Origin: Bdellovibrionota bacterium
GTDB lineage: Bacteria > Bdellovibrionota > Bdellovibrionia > Bdellovibrionales > Bdellovibrionaceae
Direction of reading: 5' to 3'
NCBI GenBank assembly: GCA_963170155.1
Contig: CAUJGP010000033.1
Location: 34,857 to 98,856, forward strand
DNA: 64,000 bases
A program made the position numbers and the translations under genes. Position 1 is the first letter of the stretch; every line of letters starts with the position of its first letter. Shown here piece by piece: positions 36,365 through 45,472 of the stretch. The notes beneath the pieces were generated by a model that saw nothing but the letters and a program-made list of their open reading frames with translations, was not told the origin of the DNA and did not search any database.

Positions 36365-36802
36365 ATGAAGTCTACCATATTTTTTGTGAGTGATGATGCT
36401 GAACTAACGTCGAAAATAATAGCTCAATTTAGCTCAGATCCTCAAATAATGGTCAAGGTTTTTGGAAGCGTAGAGTGGGACCGTTTGGTGGAAGATCATG
36501 AGGCCAAACAAGTATTGCACACAGGTGTACCTACATTGAGCCCTGGCATGGGACATGAGGGGGCGACAGCAACGGCAAGAGTTCTTCAGTTTGTAAAATC
36601 AAGCCATTCTTCTTCAAGTGGTGGTAGCATTGAAACTATGGAGCAACTAGAGGCAAAGGCAATCGAGTCTGCAATTTCTCAATTCAAGGGTAATTTGACC
36701 GAGGCTGCCAAGGCTTTAGGAATCGGGCGAGCAACACTTTATCGCAAAGTGAAACATTATTCGATCGATCCCAATGCGGCACGAAGAAAAAAGGTTGCTT
36801 AA
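36365..36802 (+). CDS. Fis-type HTH DNA-binding protein
   Basis: I start at ATG 36365, which has GGGAGG upstream, giving 145 residues. The C-terminal ~50 residues are a Fis/NtrC-type HTH: AIESAISQFKGNLTEAAKAL then GIGRATLYRKVKHY. The N-terminal ~65 begins like a receiver domain (STIFFVSDDAELTSKIIAQF), but no phospho-acceptor Asp follows at the expected distance and the sequence becomes Gly/Ser-rich. It looks like an NtrC-type regulator that has lost its AAA+ sigma-54 activation domain and most of the receiver. It may act as a simple repressor or architectural protein. It lies 240 bases after the kinase-like gene. Confidence 0.72.
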   Translation: MKSTIFFVSDDAELTSKIIAQFSSDPQIMVKVFGSVEWDRLVEDHEAKQVLHTGVPTLSPGMGHEGATATARVLQFVKSSHSSSSGGSIETMEQLEAKAIESAISQFKGNLTEAAKALGIGRATLYRKVKHYSIDPNAARRKKVA

Positions 36803-37498
36803 AAAGCATCGAATACCTTTTAGAAATATGAGAAAAAGTTTAGATACGGTTTTATTTCTAACAACAAAAGCTTTAATTTCTTTTTCAATATTTTAGAGTT
36901 ATGTTTGATCGCTATAATCTAGATTTATTTTGAATTTCAATCTCAGAGACGCCAATTAAAAGTTATGGCGTCTTTAAGTTATGTGTTATTCAGCTATAAA
37001 ACAAGGTTATTCCTTATTTTTGTTGAATTAAGATAATAACTACAACCTTTCGAAGGATGCAGGCCTTTTAGTGTTGCTTTCCTTGAGAGGAGTGAGACAT
37101 GAAAATGAGCCAGGCATAATGGACAAGTAATGGAATGTTGAAAAAGCCTGCTCTTGAGATATGTTTAAGTGTTATTCATTTCATCAAAAGTTGATCAAAT
37201 ACTTTCTGTTCTTAAAAGTTTGTCAAAAAGACAATAAACTTTTATATGAAAAAGATTTTTATTTTAACGCCTGTTTTCAATGATTTTTCCATAGAGGACC
37301 AGCCGAGGAGTAAAAATCTTTTCGTTACAAAGAGAATTGATCCTGGCATAAAATTAGCAGATAATACTGAATAGAGGGTAAATTAAGCAAAGATTGAAAT
37401 TTTGACGAGTGAGGTTGGAATGTCGTCTCAGAATTATGAGGGTCAACAAAAAAAATCAAACTTCGAAAAGTTTTTGGAAGAAAGAATGGAGTCCTCCT
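36803..37498. other. Long AT-rich intergenic stretch with two hairpins
   Basis: These ~700 bases contain a terminator-like hairpin (36947-36975, separate entry) and a second, AT-rich inverted repeat: AAAAGTTT-GTC (37214-37224) pairing with GAC-bulge-AAACTTTT (37230-37243). I see no convincing protein gene; short frames lack RBS and starts. An sRNA could be hidden here, but nothing in the sequence shows it directly. Confidence 0.4.
36947..36975 (+). terminator. Terminator candidate after the Fis-type gene
   Basis: A 7-bp GC-rich stem, GACGCCA (36948-36954) with TGGCGTC (36966-36972), is followed by TTT. It lies ~145 bases downstream of the stop at 36802 and has an AT-rich loop. It is the best terminator in this long gap. 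Confidence 0.55.
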
Positions 37499-38077
37499 AT
37501 GAAGGGTAAAAAAATTCAATCTATTGGAGGGTTGGGTTCTATCGTTGTGATTTTTTTAGTCGTATTTTTAACAAATCAGGATAGAATATCATCTTTGAAA
37601 ATAAAAGATACCGAAAGCATTCATGAGTCTGTTCGAGGACTGGCGAGTGCTCAAATCCAAGAAACCAATGATTTTTCCTCTCAATGGAAGAAAAACATAG
37701 CTGTGCAAATCGCTGAAACGTCTGAGATTCCCTGGGGAAAAGTAAGTCGTAAACCCAGCCCCTTAGAGCAACTGGTTTTTGGTGACTTAAAAGGATTGTA
37801 TTTGCTGCAAATGGAAGGTGTGAAAATCAAAGAAATGCGTTTGGATCATCAACGAGAGGTTGATGAGCTCCCTCGTTACTTAGGGGAGGAATACTCTTTT
37901 TTGAATTCAAATAAAGCTTTGTGGTGGCTAGATTATAACTCTCTCGTTGTAAAAGAGAGAAAGGATAATGAAAGTATAGTTTCATTGTTAGACGCTTCCA
38001 ACAGGATCATTGGCGAAGCTCACTTCTCTTGGGATGTTGCCGGTCGTATGGTTTCCCTTAAAATTGAAAAAAAGTAG
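37499..38077 (+). CDS. Membrane-anchored hypothetical protein
   Basis: From ATG 37499 (TGGAG 7 bases upstream) the product is 192 residues with a Lys-rich start and one hydrophobic segment (LGSIVVIFLVVFL), then a soluble mixed alpha/beta region (LEQLVFGDLKGLYLLQ, NKALWWLDYNSLVVKE). The frame is open to GTG 37409 and could add 30 basic residues. The topology is an anchor with a periplasmic domain. Function unknown; the next gene is an ABC exporter in the same direction, 107 bases on. Confidence 0.5.
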   Translation: MKGKKIQSIGGLGSIVVIFLVVFLTNQDRISSLKIKDTESIHESVRGLASAQIQETNDFSSQWKKNIAVQIAETSEIPWGKVSRKPSPLEQLVFGDLKGLYLLQMEGVKIKEMRLDHQREVDELPRYLGEEYSFLNSNKALWWLDYNSLVVKERKDNESIVSLLDASNRIIGEAHFSWDVAGRMVSLKIEKK

Positions 38078-38184
38078 AAACACTTGCTGATAAGCATTTT
38101 GACAAGTTGTGATTAGTTTACTATCCTTACCCTTTACCGTAGTCAAAAAATGAGAAGTGACAGCAATGGTAGGTTATAGGGCGG

Positions 38185-39906
38185 ATGTGGAAGACTCTCA
38201 GACGATTATTATCTGAACTTAAGTATTATCGAAAATTAGTCGTAATTATGGCTATTGCTGGCGTCGTTATGAGCTTAGCTCAATGGCAGTTAGCCGTTCA
38301 TTTAAAAGATTTATTTGATTCTTTGGAAACCAAGAATACGAGTGAAATTTCTAGAGTCCCAAAACTCATTCTTGCCATTTCTCTTTTCATGGTTATTGGC
38401 CGCTATATTCATTTAGCGAGCATGAATTATTTAGCAGATGTTATTACCATGAAAATCCGTCACAAACTTCAATGGAAATTTATGACCCTCAGTCAAAGCT
38501 TTCATCTGCAATATCAAGGTGGTTCTGGTGGGTTAATCTCCAGAATTTTAAGTGATGTGGTTTCTATTCAACACGGCATGCGTTTAATCGCCGATATTTT
38601 TACTCAACCGTTAGCTTTGTTTTTATTATTGGGAACCTTATTTTATCGAGATGCACAATTAACTTTTTTAATTTTAATAGTTCTTCCCCCTCTTTTGTGG
38701 TTTTTAAGACAAATTGCTCGATCTTTGAGAAAGTATGGACATGGCAGTCAACAGATTTTGGAAAAAGTGGCTGGAATTGTGAAAGAAAGTTTGGATGGCA
38801 TGCGTGTCATCCAATCTTTTGGTTTGGAATCAGAAATGAATCGCCGATTTGATGTTGCTGCAAAAGAATATTTGGAAACAAGAAAGAGGATTCATTTAAG
38901 AAGTGAACTTACAAGCCCTGTGACGGAATTCATTGCTACAGCTGTGATTATGGTGATTTTTACTTATATCGGAAAAGAAATCTCTCAAGAAAGAGCCACT
39001 TTTGGTGATTTTGCAAGTTATTTAGGGGCCTTGATGATGTTGCAATCTCCGATAAAAAAATTTCAAGAGGCTTTTGTGAAAGTTCAAGAAACCGTAGTTT
39101 CTCTTGAGAGAGTTTACTCTATTGTTGATGATACCTCTTATGTGGACGAAACTACGAGTGATGAAGCCTTTCCGGAAGAGTGGAATGAAATCACTTATCA
39201 ACAAGTAGAATTTAGTTATCAAAACCAGCCAGTATTAAAAGATATTAATTTATCAATTCAGCGTGGGGAAATTGTGGCCATTGTCGGAGAGAGTGGCGGC
39301 GGTAAATCAACTTTAGTTAATTTACTTCAGAGATTTTTTGATCCCACCTCTGGAGCCATTTTTATCGATAATAAAGATATTCGAAGAATAAACTTGAAGG
39401 AGCTACGCCGAAATATTGGGCTTGTTAACCAAGATGTCTTTTTATTTAGTGAATCAGTGTCTCGCAATATTCAGGCTGGAGATTTTTCTAGGAATGAAGG
39501 GGATGTCGAAGTTGTGGCAAAAATGGCTAATGCTCATGATTTCATCACTAAGATGCCAGAGGCTTATCAGAGCTCCGTGGGTGATCGTGGAGGATTTTTA
39601 TCGGGAGGTGAGCGTCAGAGGGTTTCTATAGCTAGAGCGCTTTTTAAAAATGCTCCGATATTAGTTTTAGATGAAGCCACGAGCGCTTTAGACAGCGCCA
39701 GTGAAGTTGAAGTGCAGAAGGGTTTAGATTTACTCATGCAAGGAAAGACAACAATTGTGATTGCACATCGATTATCGACAGTCCTTCACGCTCACAAGAT
39801 TATTGTATTAAAGGAGGGGCGATTGGTTGAGATGGGGACTCATGATGAGTTGATTAAAAAGAATGGTGAATATTCTCGTTTTCTTCATTTACAGACTTTA
39901 AAGTGA
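38185..39906 (+). CDS. ABC transporter, fused permease-ATPase (MsbA-like exporter)
   Basis: The 573-residue half-transporter has an N-terminal ABC_membrane domain of about six spans (1-310). The ATPase domain (330-573) has Walker A VGESGGGKSTL, the Q-loop NQDVFLFSESV, signature LSGGERQRVSIARAL, Walker B ILVLDEATSALD and the switch His in VIAHRLSTV. It acts as a homodimer in the inner membrane. The overall type is that of lipid flippases such as MsbA, but many drug and peptide exporters share it, so the substrate is not fixed. A gene for a small cysteine-cluster protein follows 26 bases downstream. Confidence 0.88.
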   Translation: MWKTLRRLLSELKYYRKLVVIMAIAGVVMSLAQWQLAVHLKDLFDSLETKNTSEISRVPKLILAISLFMVIGRYIHLASMNYLADVITMKIRHKLQWKFMTLSQSFHLQYQGGSGGLISRILSDVVSIQHGMRLIADIFTQPLALFLLLGTLFYRDAQLTFLILIVLPPLLWFLRQIARSLRKYGHGSQQILEKVAGIVKESLDGMRVIQSFGLESEMNRRFDVAAKEYLETRKRIHLRSELTSPVTEFIATAVIMVIFTYIGKEISQERATFGDFASYLGALMMLQSPIKKFQEAFVKVQETVVSLERVYSIVDDTSYVDETTSDEAFPEEWNEITYQQVEFSYQNQPVLKDINLSIQRGEIVAIVGESGGGKSTLVNLLQRFFDPTSGAIFIDNKDIRRINLKELRRNIGLVNQDVFLFSESVSRNIQAGDFSRNEGDVEVVAKMANAHDFITKMPEAYQSSVGDRGGFLSGGERQRVSIARALFKNAPILVLDEATSALDSASEVEVQKGLDLLMQGKTTIVIAHRLSTVLHAHKIIVLKEGRLVEMGTHDELIKKNGEYSRFLHLQTLK

Positions 39907-39932
39907 GAAGACATTGTTTGATGAGTTTTTAA

Positions 39933-40322
39933 ATGCAAACAGATAAAAATAAACCGCAAACATGGCGACCTTTTAAGCCTTCTCTCTGCCGCTCTTGTTA
40001 TGCGACCTGTTGTACAATGCCTTTAGAAGTGCGTTTAGAAGATCTCGTGACCATGGGGTTAGTTTCTAAGGAAGATCTAGCGGAAGAAACTAATAAGAAA
40101 AAAATTCATCGCATTGTGAAACATTTGCAAAAGGAAGGAATTGTGAAAACCTATCGTAGTAGCACAGGTCTTTTCTTGATGAATTCTCAACCCAATGGAG
40201 ATTGCCAGTTTTTAGATGGGCAAAGGCATTGCCTTATTTATTCAAAAAGACCTCAGGTTTGTCGACAATTTCCAGAATCGATGGGACTCAAGTTGGGTCA
40301 TTGTCCCTATCAAAGAAAGTAA
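39933..40322 (+). CDS. YkgJ-family cysteine cluster protein
   Basis: The 129-residue product has the YkgJ-type metal-binding arrangement: CRSCYATCC near the N-terminus (~19-27), then CQFLDGQRHCLIYSKRPQVC and FPESMGLKLGHCP at the C-terminal end. These proteins are thought to bind Fe-S or zinc through the clustered cysteines; the biochemical role is poorly known. It is 26 bases downstream of the ABC exporter, likely the same operon. Confidence 0.82.
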   Translation: MQTDKNKPQTWRPFKPSLCRSCYATCCTMPLEVRLEDLVTMGLVSKEDLAEETNKKKIHRIVKHLQKEGIVKTYRSSTGLFLMNSQPNGDCQFLDGQRHCLIYSKRPQVCRQFPESMGLKLGHCPYQRK

Positions 40323-40575
40323 AACGCTGAAGATCTGAATCGTAGTCTATTCTCAGTACCCAATATGTATGAGCATAAATCGAGTTGTTTGTTCAGTTAC
40401 TTTGAGACATTAAAAAAAATCACCATAAAAAAATGACATATTGTGACATTAGCTTCTTTTGAGGTATAAGACTTTAAGGCAATTGGGAAAATTGTCAGTA
40501 ATTTTAGGGGATTTGTCTTAAATCTCTCTAGAAAGAGGAATTTGAGTCAGTTCAAGAAACAAAAGGGAGTACGAC

Positions 40576-41133
40576 GTGAGTATAGGCAATGGCGGCATGA
40601 GCGAGAAAATTGAAACAGATCTAGATTTAAATGAGGATTTAGAGGCTGGTGAATTGGATTCTTCTGACGGAAATGAACCCTATGATGGAGAGCCCCATCG
40701 ACAAAAAACCCTAGAAAAGGATTTTGAGAAAGAATTCAAAGCTCTTAAAAATATTGAAGAAGTTGAAGATACCATTGATTTAGATTTAATTGAAAATATT
40801 CTTGATTTAGAAGAAACGGAGTATCCGCGATTTACGCTTGCAAAAAATAAGGCTCGTTTTTTACGAATGGTGAGTTGGTATCGAACCAAAGAAGAGTGGA
40901 TTGAAGTTGCTCCTTTGAGTGGAGTTACAAAACTTTTTAAACAACAAACCAAAGAGCTGGAAGGCATTCGCTCTAGCAAGTTGGATTATGAAATGGAGTT
41001 GGAAACGGGAACCTTAACTCCATCGCAACGGTCATACCGTAAGGATGAATTAAAGATGTGTCGTGTCCAAGAGAAGATGGCAGTTCATTTAATCTCCAAG
41101 TTACAAGTTAAGATAAAATCAGGTCGTCGCTAA
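40576..41133 (+). CDS. Acidic hypothetical protein
   Basis: The 185-residue product starts at GTG 40576 with GGGAG at good spacing (ATG at codon 8 is an alternative). The first ~75 residues are highly acidic (DLDLNEDLEAGELDSSDG) and probably disordered; the rest is helical and basic. It has no signal peptide and no recognised domain. A 10-bp inverted repeat follows the stop. Function unknown. Confidence 0.55.
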   Translation: MSIGNGGMSEKIETDLDLNEDLEAGELDSSDGNEPYDGEPHRQKTLEKDFEKEFKALKNIEEVEDTIDLDLIENILDLEETEYPRFTLAKNKARFLRMVSWYRTKEEWIEVAPLSGVTKLFKQQTKELEGIRSSKLDYEMELETGTLTPSQRSYRKDELKMCRVQEKMAVHLISKLQVKIKSGRR

Positions 41134-41137
41134 ACTT

Positions 41138-41167
41138 TTCCAGCTAAACACAATTTTTTAGCTGGAA
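41138..41167. terminator. Perfect 10-bp inverted repeat, possibly a bidirectional terminator
   Basis: TTCCAGCTAA (41138-41147) pairs with TTAGCTGGAA (41158-41167) over a 10-base loop containing a T6 run. It begins 4 bases after the stop at 41133 and lies downstream of the convergent gene at 41336, so it could serve both. No T-tract follows the stem. Confidence 0.5.
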
Positions 41168-41222
41168 GTGTTCTTAAAGTTTTGAGTGTTCTTTTTTAGC
41201 CCGTTCAAAGTTTTGTTGACTG

Positions 41223-41270
41223 TTCTATAGTAGATTGAGGCTGCCTTTTTGGAAGCCTCCTCTTATAGAA
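41223..41270. other. Nested inverted repeat (structured element)
   Basis: An outer pair TTCTATA (41223-41229) / TATAGAA (41264-41270) encloses an inner hairpin GAGGCT (41237-41242) / AGCCTC (41254-41259) extended by CC/GG around a TTTTT loop. It sits between two convergent genes. It may be a transcript 3' structure or a small RNA; no promoter or family is recognised. Confidence 0.4.
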
Positions 41271-41335
41271 GTCCGAAAGAGCGGGATAAGGACACGAAGA
41301 GCTGCAAAATAAGTGATATAAAGAAGATTTCTGTT

Positions 41336-42532
41336 TCATTTTACTGATTCTAAGGAATGAGAGCTCGTTGCCAGGGTTGTACTGTTGTTGGAAGAGATGA
41401 GTGTGGCGCGCAATTCATTGAGTTGAATAGAGAGATCTGCATTAAGAGATTCAAGAGTATCCTTATCTTTTTTTAATCGTTCGTTTTCATGAACTTTTTC
41501 TTTCCACAAATGCCTCATAGATTCCATTTGTTCGTCTAACCGACTTGTGATTTCTTTCGTTCTTGCATATTGGCTTTCCAATTCGCGGTATCTTTGAGAG
41601 ATTGATTCATTTTCTGCTAATTGACTCTGAGCTTTAGATCTCCATTCATACATTTGGTTTTGAACGATAGTATATTCCTGATTGAACTGATCTCTCAGAT
41701 CATTATTTTCTCTCTCGGCATAGATAAGTTTATTTTCTAAGAAATCCTGTCTTTCTAGATTTCTTTCAAGAAGACCTGCTTTTTTTCGCAATTCCAGGTT
41801 TGAGGTTCTAAGGATATTCATCTCAGTGCTTAAATCTTTATGATTTTGCTCGAATTGGGCAATGAGGGATATCTTTTCTTCCTCTGATTTTTTTAGAGAT
41901 TCTTTGATTTTTTTTACCTGTTCGATATTTTTATTGATTAACGTCTGGCATTGAATTTCTGTATTCTGTAGCTCTCTTTTATATTGATTTACCCGTGATT
42001 CGAGCTCTTTGATTTGAGCCATCATTCCTTTAAAACGAGGTTTGATGAATTGGGTGATTCTAGATTTGAATCGGATCAGGCGTCGGTAAGACTTTTCGAT
42101 AAATTCATAACGGGATTTAAGGTGTTCTCGCATCTCCCATTCTTGAGAACGTAACTTTGCAAATTCGACTTCCTTTTGTCTAATTTGAGATTGATGGATT
42201 TCAAGGACTTGCTCGGCTGTGGTGGTTCTCTCTTTCCAGATGGATTCTTTTTCTTTATAAACAGAAAGCTCATCTGATAAATTGAGATATTGATTTTTTA
42301 TTTCACGATGTTCTTGTGTTAAGTTAATGTTTTCTTCTTCGATACTCGCCAATCTCTTCAGAAGAACTTTTAAACGAGCATTGAGGTCTTCGTTTTGCGC
42401 TAGAAGGCTATCGATGGCTCCAGATTTAGAGAGATTTGGAGGAGGAGTTTCATCCAATTTTGAAATGATTCTATGATCATCTGTAACAGAGAGATGCTGG
42501 TATTTTTTTGCAAGCATGAGGCTACGGTCCAT
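41336..42532 (-). CDS. Long coiled-coil protein
   Basis: From the ATG at 42532, preceded by AAGGAG, the product is 398 residues. Nearly all of residues 45-380 are heptad-rich Glu/Lys/Gln/Leu coiled coil (LLAQNEDLNARLKVLLKRLA, then many similar segments), with a short break near SYRRLIRFKSRITQFIKPRF. There is no membrane span or enzymatic motif. It lies downstream of the chemotaxis operon on the same strand with a 270-base gap, so it may be part of the same functional group, for example a scaffold; that is inference only. Confidence 0.7.
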   Translation of the reverse strand: MDRSLMLAKKYQHLSVTDDHRIISKLDETPPPNLSKSGAIDSLLAQNEDLNARLKVLLKRLASIEEENINLTQEHREIKNQYLNLSDELSVYKEKESIWKERTTTAEQVLEIHQSQIRQKEVEFAKLRSQEWEMREHLKSRYEFIEKSYRRLIRFKSRITQFIKPRFKGMMAQIKELESRVNQYKRELQNTEIQCQTLINKNIEQVKKIKESLKKSEEEKISLIAQFEQNHKDLSTEMNILRTSNLELRKKAGLLERNLERQDFLENKLIYAERENNDLRDQFNQEYTIVQNQMYEWRSKAQSQLAENESISQRYRELESQYARTKEITSRLDEQMESMRHLWKEKVHENERLKKDKDTLESLNADLSIQLNELRATLISSNNSTTLATSSHSLESVK

Positions 42533-42614
42533 TGATTCACTCCTTGAAAAAACGGCAACATTCAAGATTCTTTAGTGGATCAAGTTTGCCAGCCATTGAT
42601 CATTATTACTAAAG

Positions 42615-42797
42615 TCATTGGGATGATGACAACTCGTCCTGTATCACAAGATCATTATAGTCTACGACAATAGTTTTGCAAACATTAGGTCTAAGGGTCG
42701 AGCTTGGTGTTGCTCCGGAAATCTTAGGAGAGTGGTTGGGTTGTGAGAACGGAATATCTAAAGAGCGCCACGACCTAAGTCGAGACTGTTGCTTCAT
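42615..42797 (-). CDS. Possible small protein after cheB (doubtful)
   Basis: A 60-codon frame begins 10 bases after the cheB stop. It has no clear ribosome-binding site and its composition (Ser/Pro/Arg-rich) shows no fold or motif. It may be chance; it is listed because of its tight spacing to the operon. Confidence 0.2.
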   Translation of the reverse strand: MKQQSRLRSWRSLDIPFSQPNHSPKISGATPSSTLRPNVCKTIVVDYNDLVIQDELSSSQ

Positions 42798-42806
42798 GCC
42801 GATATC

Positions 42807-44621
42807 TTATGCCGACTGATTTGCTTTTTTTCTTGTACCAACGAGGGATTCTGCAATTTGCTCTAGGGGCAAAGACACATCGATTCCATTATATTCTACA
42901 GCAGCGCGTGGCATTCCATAAACGACACAAGTGGCTTCATCTTGAGCTATAGTGAAATAACCTTTTCGTTTCAGCCCCAGAATTCCATAAGCTCCATCGG
43001 AACCCATTCCTGTAAGAATAGCAGCATGCAATTGACCTTTGAAATCGATGCGTTCTAAAGAATTAAAGGTATAATCGACAGAGGGTTTGAATCGATTGAC
43101 GGGAGGATCATCAGTAATAGAAACCTGATATCGCCCATGGGACTCCAAGATAGCCATTTGAAACCCTCCTGGAGCAATGTAGGCTGTTGATGGTTCCAAG
43201 AGATCTCCATTTTCAGCTTCTTTGACCTTTATTCGACAAGCTTGATTTAGACTATCTGCGAATGTTTTTGTGAACTTGGCCGGCATATGTTGAATAATAA
43301 TAATGGGTGGGGTTTTTTCTGGAAAGTCGCCTAAAATTTTTCTAATAGCCTCTGGTCCACCCGTTGATGCTCCAATAGCAATAAGGCGTAAAGACGAATC
43401 TGCCTTAATCGTGCTTGGGGGTAAGCTTTTTTTATTATTAGAGATCGTAATCTGTTTTTGTTTTTTTTCTGAATGGAGTTTTTTTATTTTATTTCGCCCA
43501 TCATAGGCGGCTTTAATAATGTTAATCAATTCAGGAGCAAGAACAGCGAGTTCACTCGCAGCGGGTTTTTGAAAGTAATCAAAAGCGCCGACCTCAAGGG
43601 CGCGCATGACGGGCGACGCCTCTTTTAAGCTCAAATCAGAGACCATAACAATAGGCATAGGATCTTTATTGAGGACTTCTTCAAGGTAGGTGACGCCATC
43701 TTTTTCTGGCATATGAATATCAAGAGTCATAACATCAGGTTTTAATTTTAAGCGAAGGGTTTCGGCTTCAAAGGCATCCGCAGCTTGTCCCACAATTTGC
43801 ATTTGAGGTGATGATTCAATAATAGAGGTTAAAAGATTACGAATGGTTTTGGAGTCGTCAACAATTAAGACCCTGATTTTTTCATTGTTATTTTTAGAAG
43901 TTGGAGGGGTTGAATCATTTTTTAAATTTAATGGGGGAGTATGAGGGGTTGAAGAAGCTTGAGATTGTGATGCCGAGAGATTACGAGCAGAAGGAGAGTG
44001 AGAATGTGTCTTCAATGAACTGGTGGGGTTCTGAGGAATAATTCGATGGTGCGATGATGGCGCTTTCTCTGTGGGCGCAGCTATGGGATTATGAGAAACG
44101 ATCCCTGTTGTATTTGCCGCAGTATTTTTTTCAGCAGGTGTTTTCGCAAGATTTAAGTGTTTTAAATAAACTCCGCCAGGATTAGAGCTCATCCTTACTT
44201 GCATTCCTTTCGGAAGGCCGGTCTTTTTTTGTTTTAATTTTAAACCGAATTTTTCGATCCATCGTTCAGCACAAAAAATATTATCCGTTGCTGTTTTGTT
44301 AGAGAGATCCGCGCTGGAAATAGAACTGCTTCCAAGGATTGAAATTTCAAGGTCATTTCGAGCAGAGCCCTTCTTTTTAAATAGTCCTAATAATGTGGGG
44401 ATAGCAAAATCACCATAGAGAAATGGATTTTCTTGGTCTTCTTTTTGTTTATTTTTGTTATAACTTTCAGAAGGGTAAAGAAAATGGCAAACTCCGGAAA
44501 TCATGAGCTTGGAGTCATAGATGCACATCAATGTAGAATTATTCAAAATGGTGTGGATTTCTTCTCCTTGTTCAGAAAGATAAACTTGCCCAATTTGAAG
44601 ATTTGTATGCTTGATCGTCAT
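42807..44621 (-). CDS. cheB: CheD-like/CheB fusion: chemotaxis protein-glutamate methylesterase
   Basis: This 604-residue protein has three parts. Residues ~1-150 resemble CheD: MCIYDSKLMISGVCHFLYP matches the CheD His region, but the active-site GSC is replaced by NNS, so the catalytic Cys is Ser. After a Ser/Pro/Thr-rich linker comes a receiver domain (~245-370): LIVDDSKTIRN, Asp in MTLDIHMPEKDG, Lys in FQKPAA. The CheB methylesterase follows (~410-600) with a Ser in AIGASTGGPEA, a His in IIQHMPAKF and an Asp in GMGSDGAYG. CheB demethylates chemoreceptors when phosphorylated. Standard CheB is ~350 residues. Its start overlaps the cheR stop. Confidence 0.88.
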   Translation of the reverse strand: MTIKHTNLQIGQVYLSEQGEEIHTILNNSTLMCIYDSKLMISGVCHFLYPSESYNKNKQKEDQENPFLYGDFAIPTLLGLFKKKGSARNDLEISILGSSSISSADLSNKTATDNIFCAERWIEKFGLKLKQKKTGLPKGMQVRMSSNPGGVYLKHLNLAKTPAEKNTAANTTGIVSHNPIAAPTEKAPSSHHRIIPQNPTSSLKTHSHSPSARNLSASQSQASSTPHTPPLNLKNDSTPPTSKNNNEKIRVLIVDDSKTIRNLLTSIIESSPQMQIVGQAADAFEAETLRLKLKPDVMTLDIHMPEKDGVTYLEEVLNKDPMPIVMVSDLSLKEASPVMRALEVGAFDYFQKPAASELAVLAPELINIIKAAYDGRNKIKKLHSEKKQKQITISNNKKSLPPSTIKADSSLRLIAIGASTGGPEAIRKILGDFPEKTPPIIIIQHMPAKFTKTFADSLNQACRIKVKEAENGDLLEPSTAYIAPGGFQMAILESHGRYQVSITDDPPVNRFKPSVDYTFNSLERIDFKGQLHAAILTGMGSDGAYGILGLKRKGYFTIAQDEATCVVYGMPRAAVEYNGIDVSLPLEQIAESLVGTRKKANQSA

Positions 44622-45472
44622 TTGAGATACACCGAGCTTTCAAGTCTTTTGAGTTTGAATTTTTCCGAATTGGGAATGGATTCCGCCAGCCCCAAGAATA
44701 ACAACCCTCCTGGCTTTAAATAATTATAGAGTTGTTTTATGATGAAAGAGGTCACTTCTTTATCAAAATAAATGAGAACATTTCTAAGAAAAATAACATC
44801 AAAAAATAATTCAGAAGGTAACTTTGATTTTACAAGATTATATTCAATAAAGTTAATTTTTGACGTAAATTCGGGGGTAAACAAGTACAAATCTTTATAT
44901 TGAGGATCAATATTTTTTAAAAAATAACGTTTGATTTTTTCAATCGGGATTTGTCTTTCTATGACATCTTTTTCATAGATTCCTTGCTTTGCGTGTTCTA
45001 CGCAATGGGTGCTGATATCCGATCCTAAAATTTTCCAGTTATTTAAATCATCATCCATTTGATTGAATGTCATAGCGAGAGAGTAAACCTCTTCTCCTGT
45101 AGAGCACGCTGCTGACCAACAAGAAAAAGGTTGCGATAAGTTTTTTTTGTAAGGTGCATTTAGTTTTTTATTCCGAACATAGTCCGTGAGGATCTGAAAA
45201 TGAATGGATTCGCGGAACCAATCCGTTTTATGGGTCGTTAGAGCAGAGACGAAATCACTCAGTTCTTCGGAGTTTTTTTGAATTAAGCTGAAATATTCTT
45301 TGGGTGTTAATTGCAAGTGAATTAATTTTTTTCGCAAACGAGAATCAACTAAACCTTTTTTATCAATTTTAATGTTAATTCCTGATATTTTTCGAAAAAG
45401 CTCTGAAAAGTTTTGGAATTCTTCAAGAGACATCGGTTCAACATTGAAGAGTTTGACGATGGAATCCTTCAT
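44618..45472 (-). CDS. cheR: Chemotaxis protein methyltransferase CheR
   Basis: The 284-residue product has the CheR N-terminal helical domain and a Rossmann SAM domain: LTTHKTDWFRESIHFQIL, CWSAACSTGEEVYSLAMTF (SAM motif I), WKILGSDISTHCVEHAKQGI, and DVIFLRNVLIYFDKE. It adds methyl groups to receptor glutamates, opposing CheB. Start and stop overlap cheA and cheB by 4 bases each, indicating translational coupling. No methyl-accepting receptor gene is in the window. Confidence 0.94.
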   Translation of the reverse strand: MKDSIVKLFNVEPMSLEEFQNFSELFRKISGINIKIDKKGLVDSRLRKKLIHLQLTPKEYFSLIQKNSEELSDFVSALTTHKTDWFRESIHFQILTDYVRNKKLNAPYKKNLSQPFSCWSAACSTGEEVYSLAMTFNQMDDDLNNWKILGSDISTHCVEHAKQGIYEKDVIERQIPIEKIKRYFLKNIDPQYKDLYLFTPEFTSKINFIEYNLVKSKLPSELFFDVIFLRNVLIYFDKEVTSFIIKQLYNYLKPGGLLFLGLAESIPNSEKFKLKRLESSVYLK

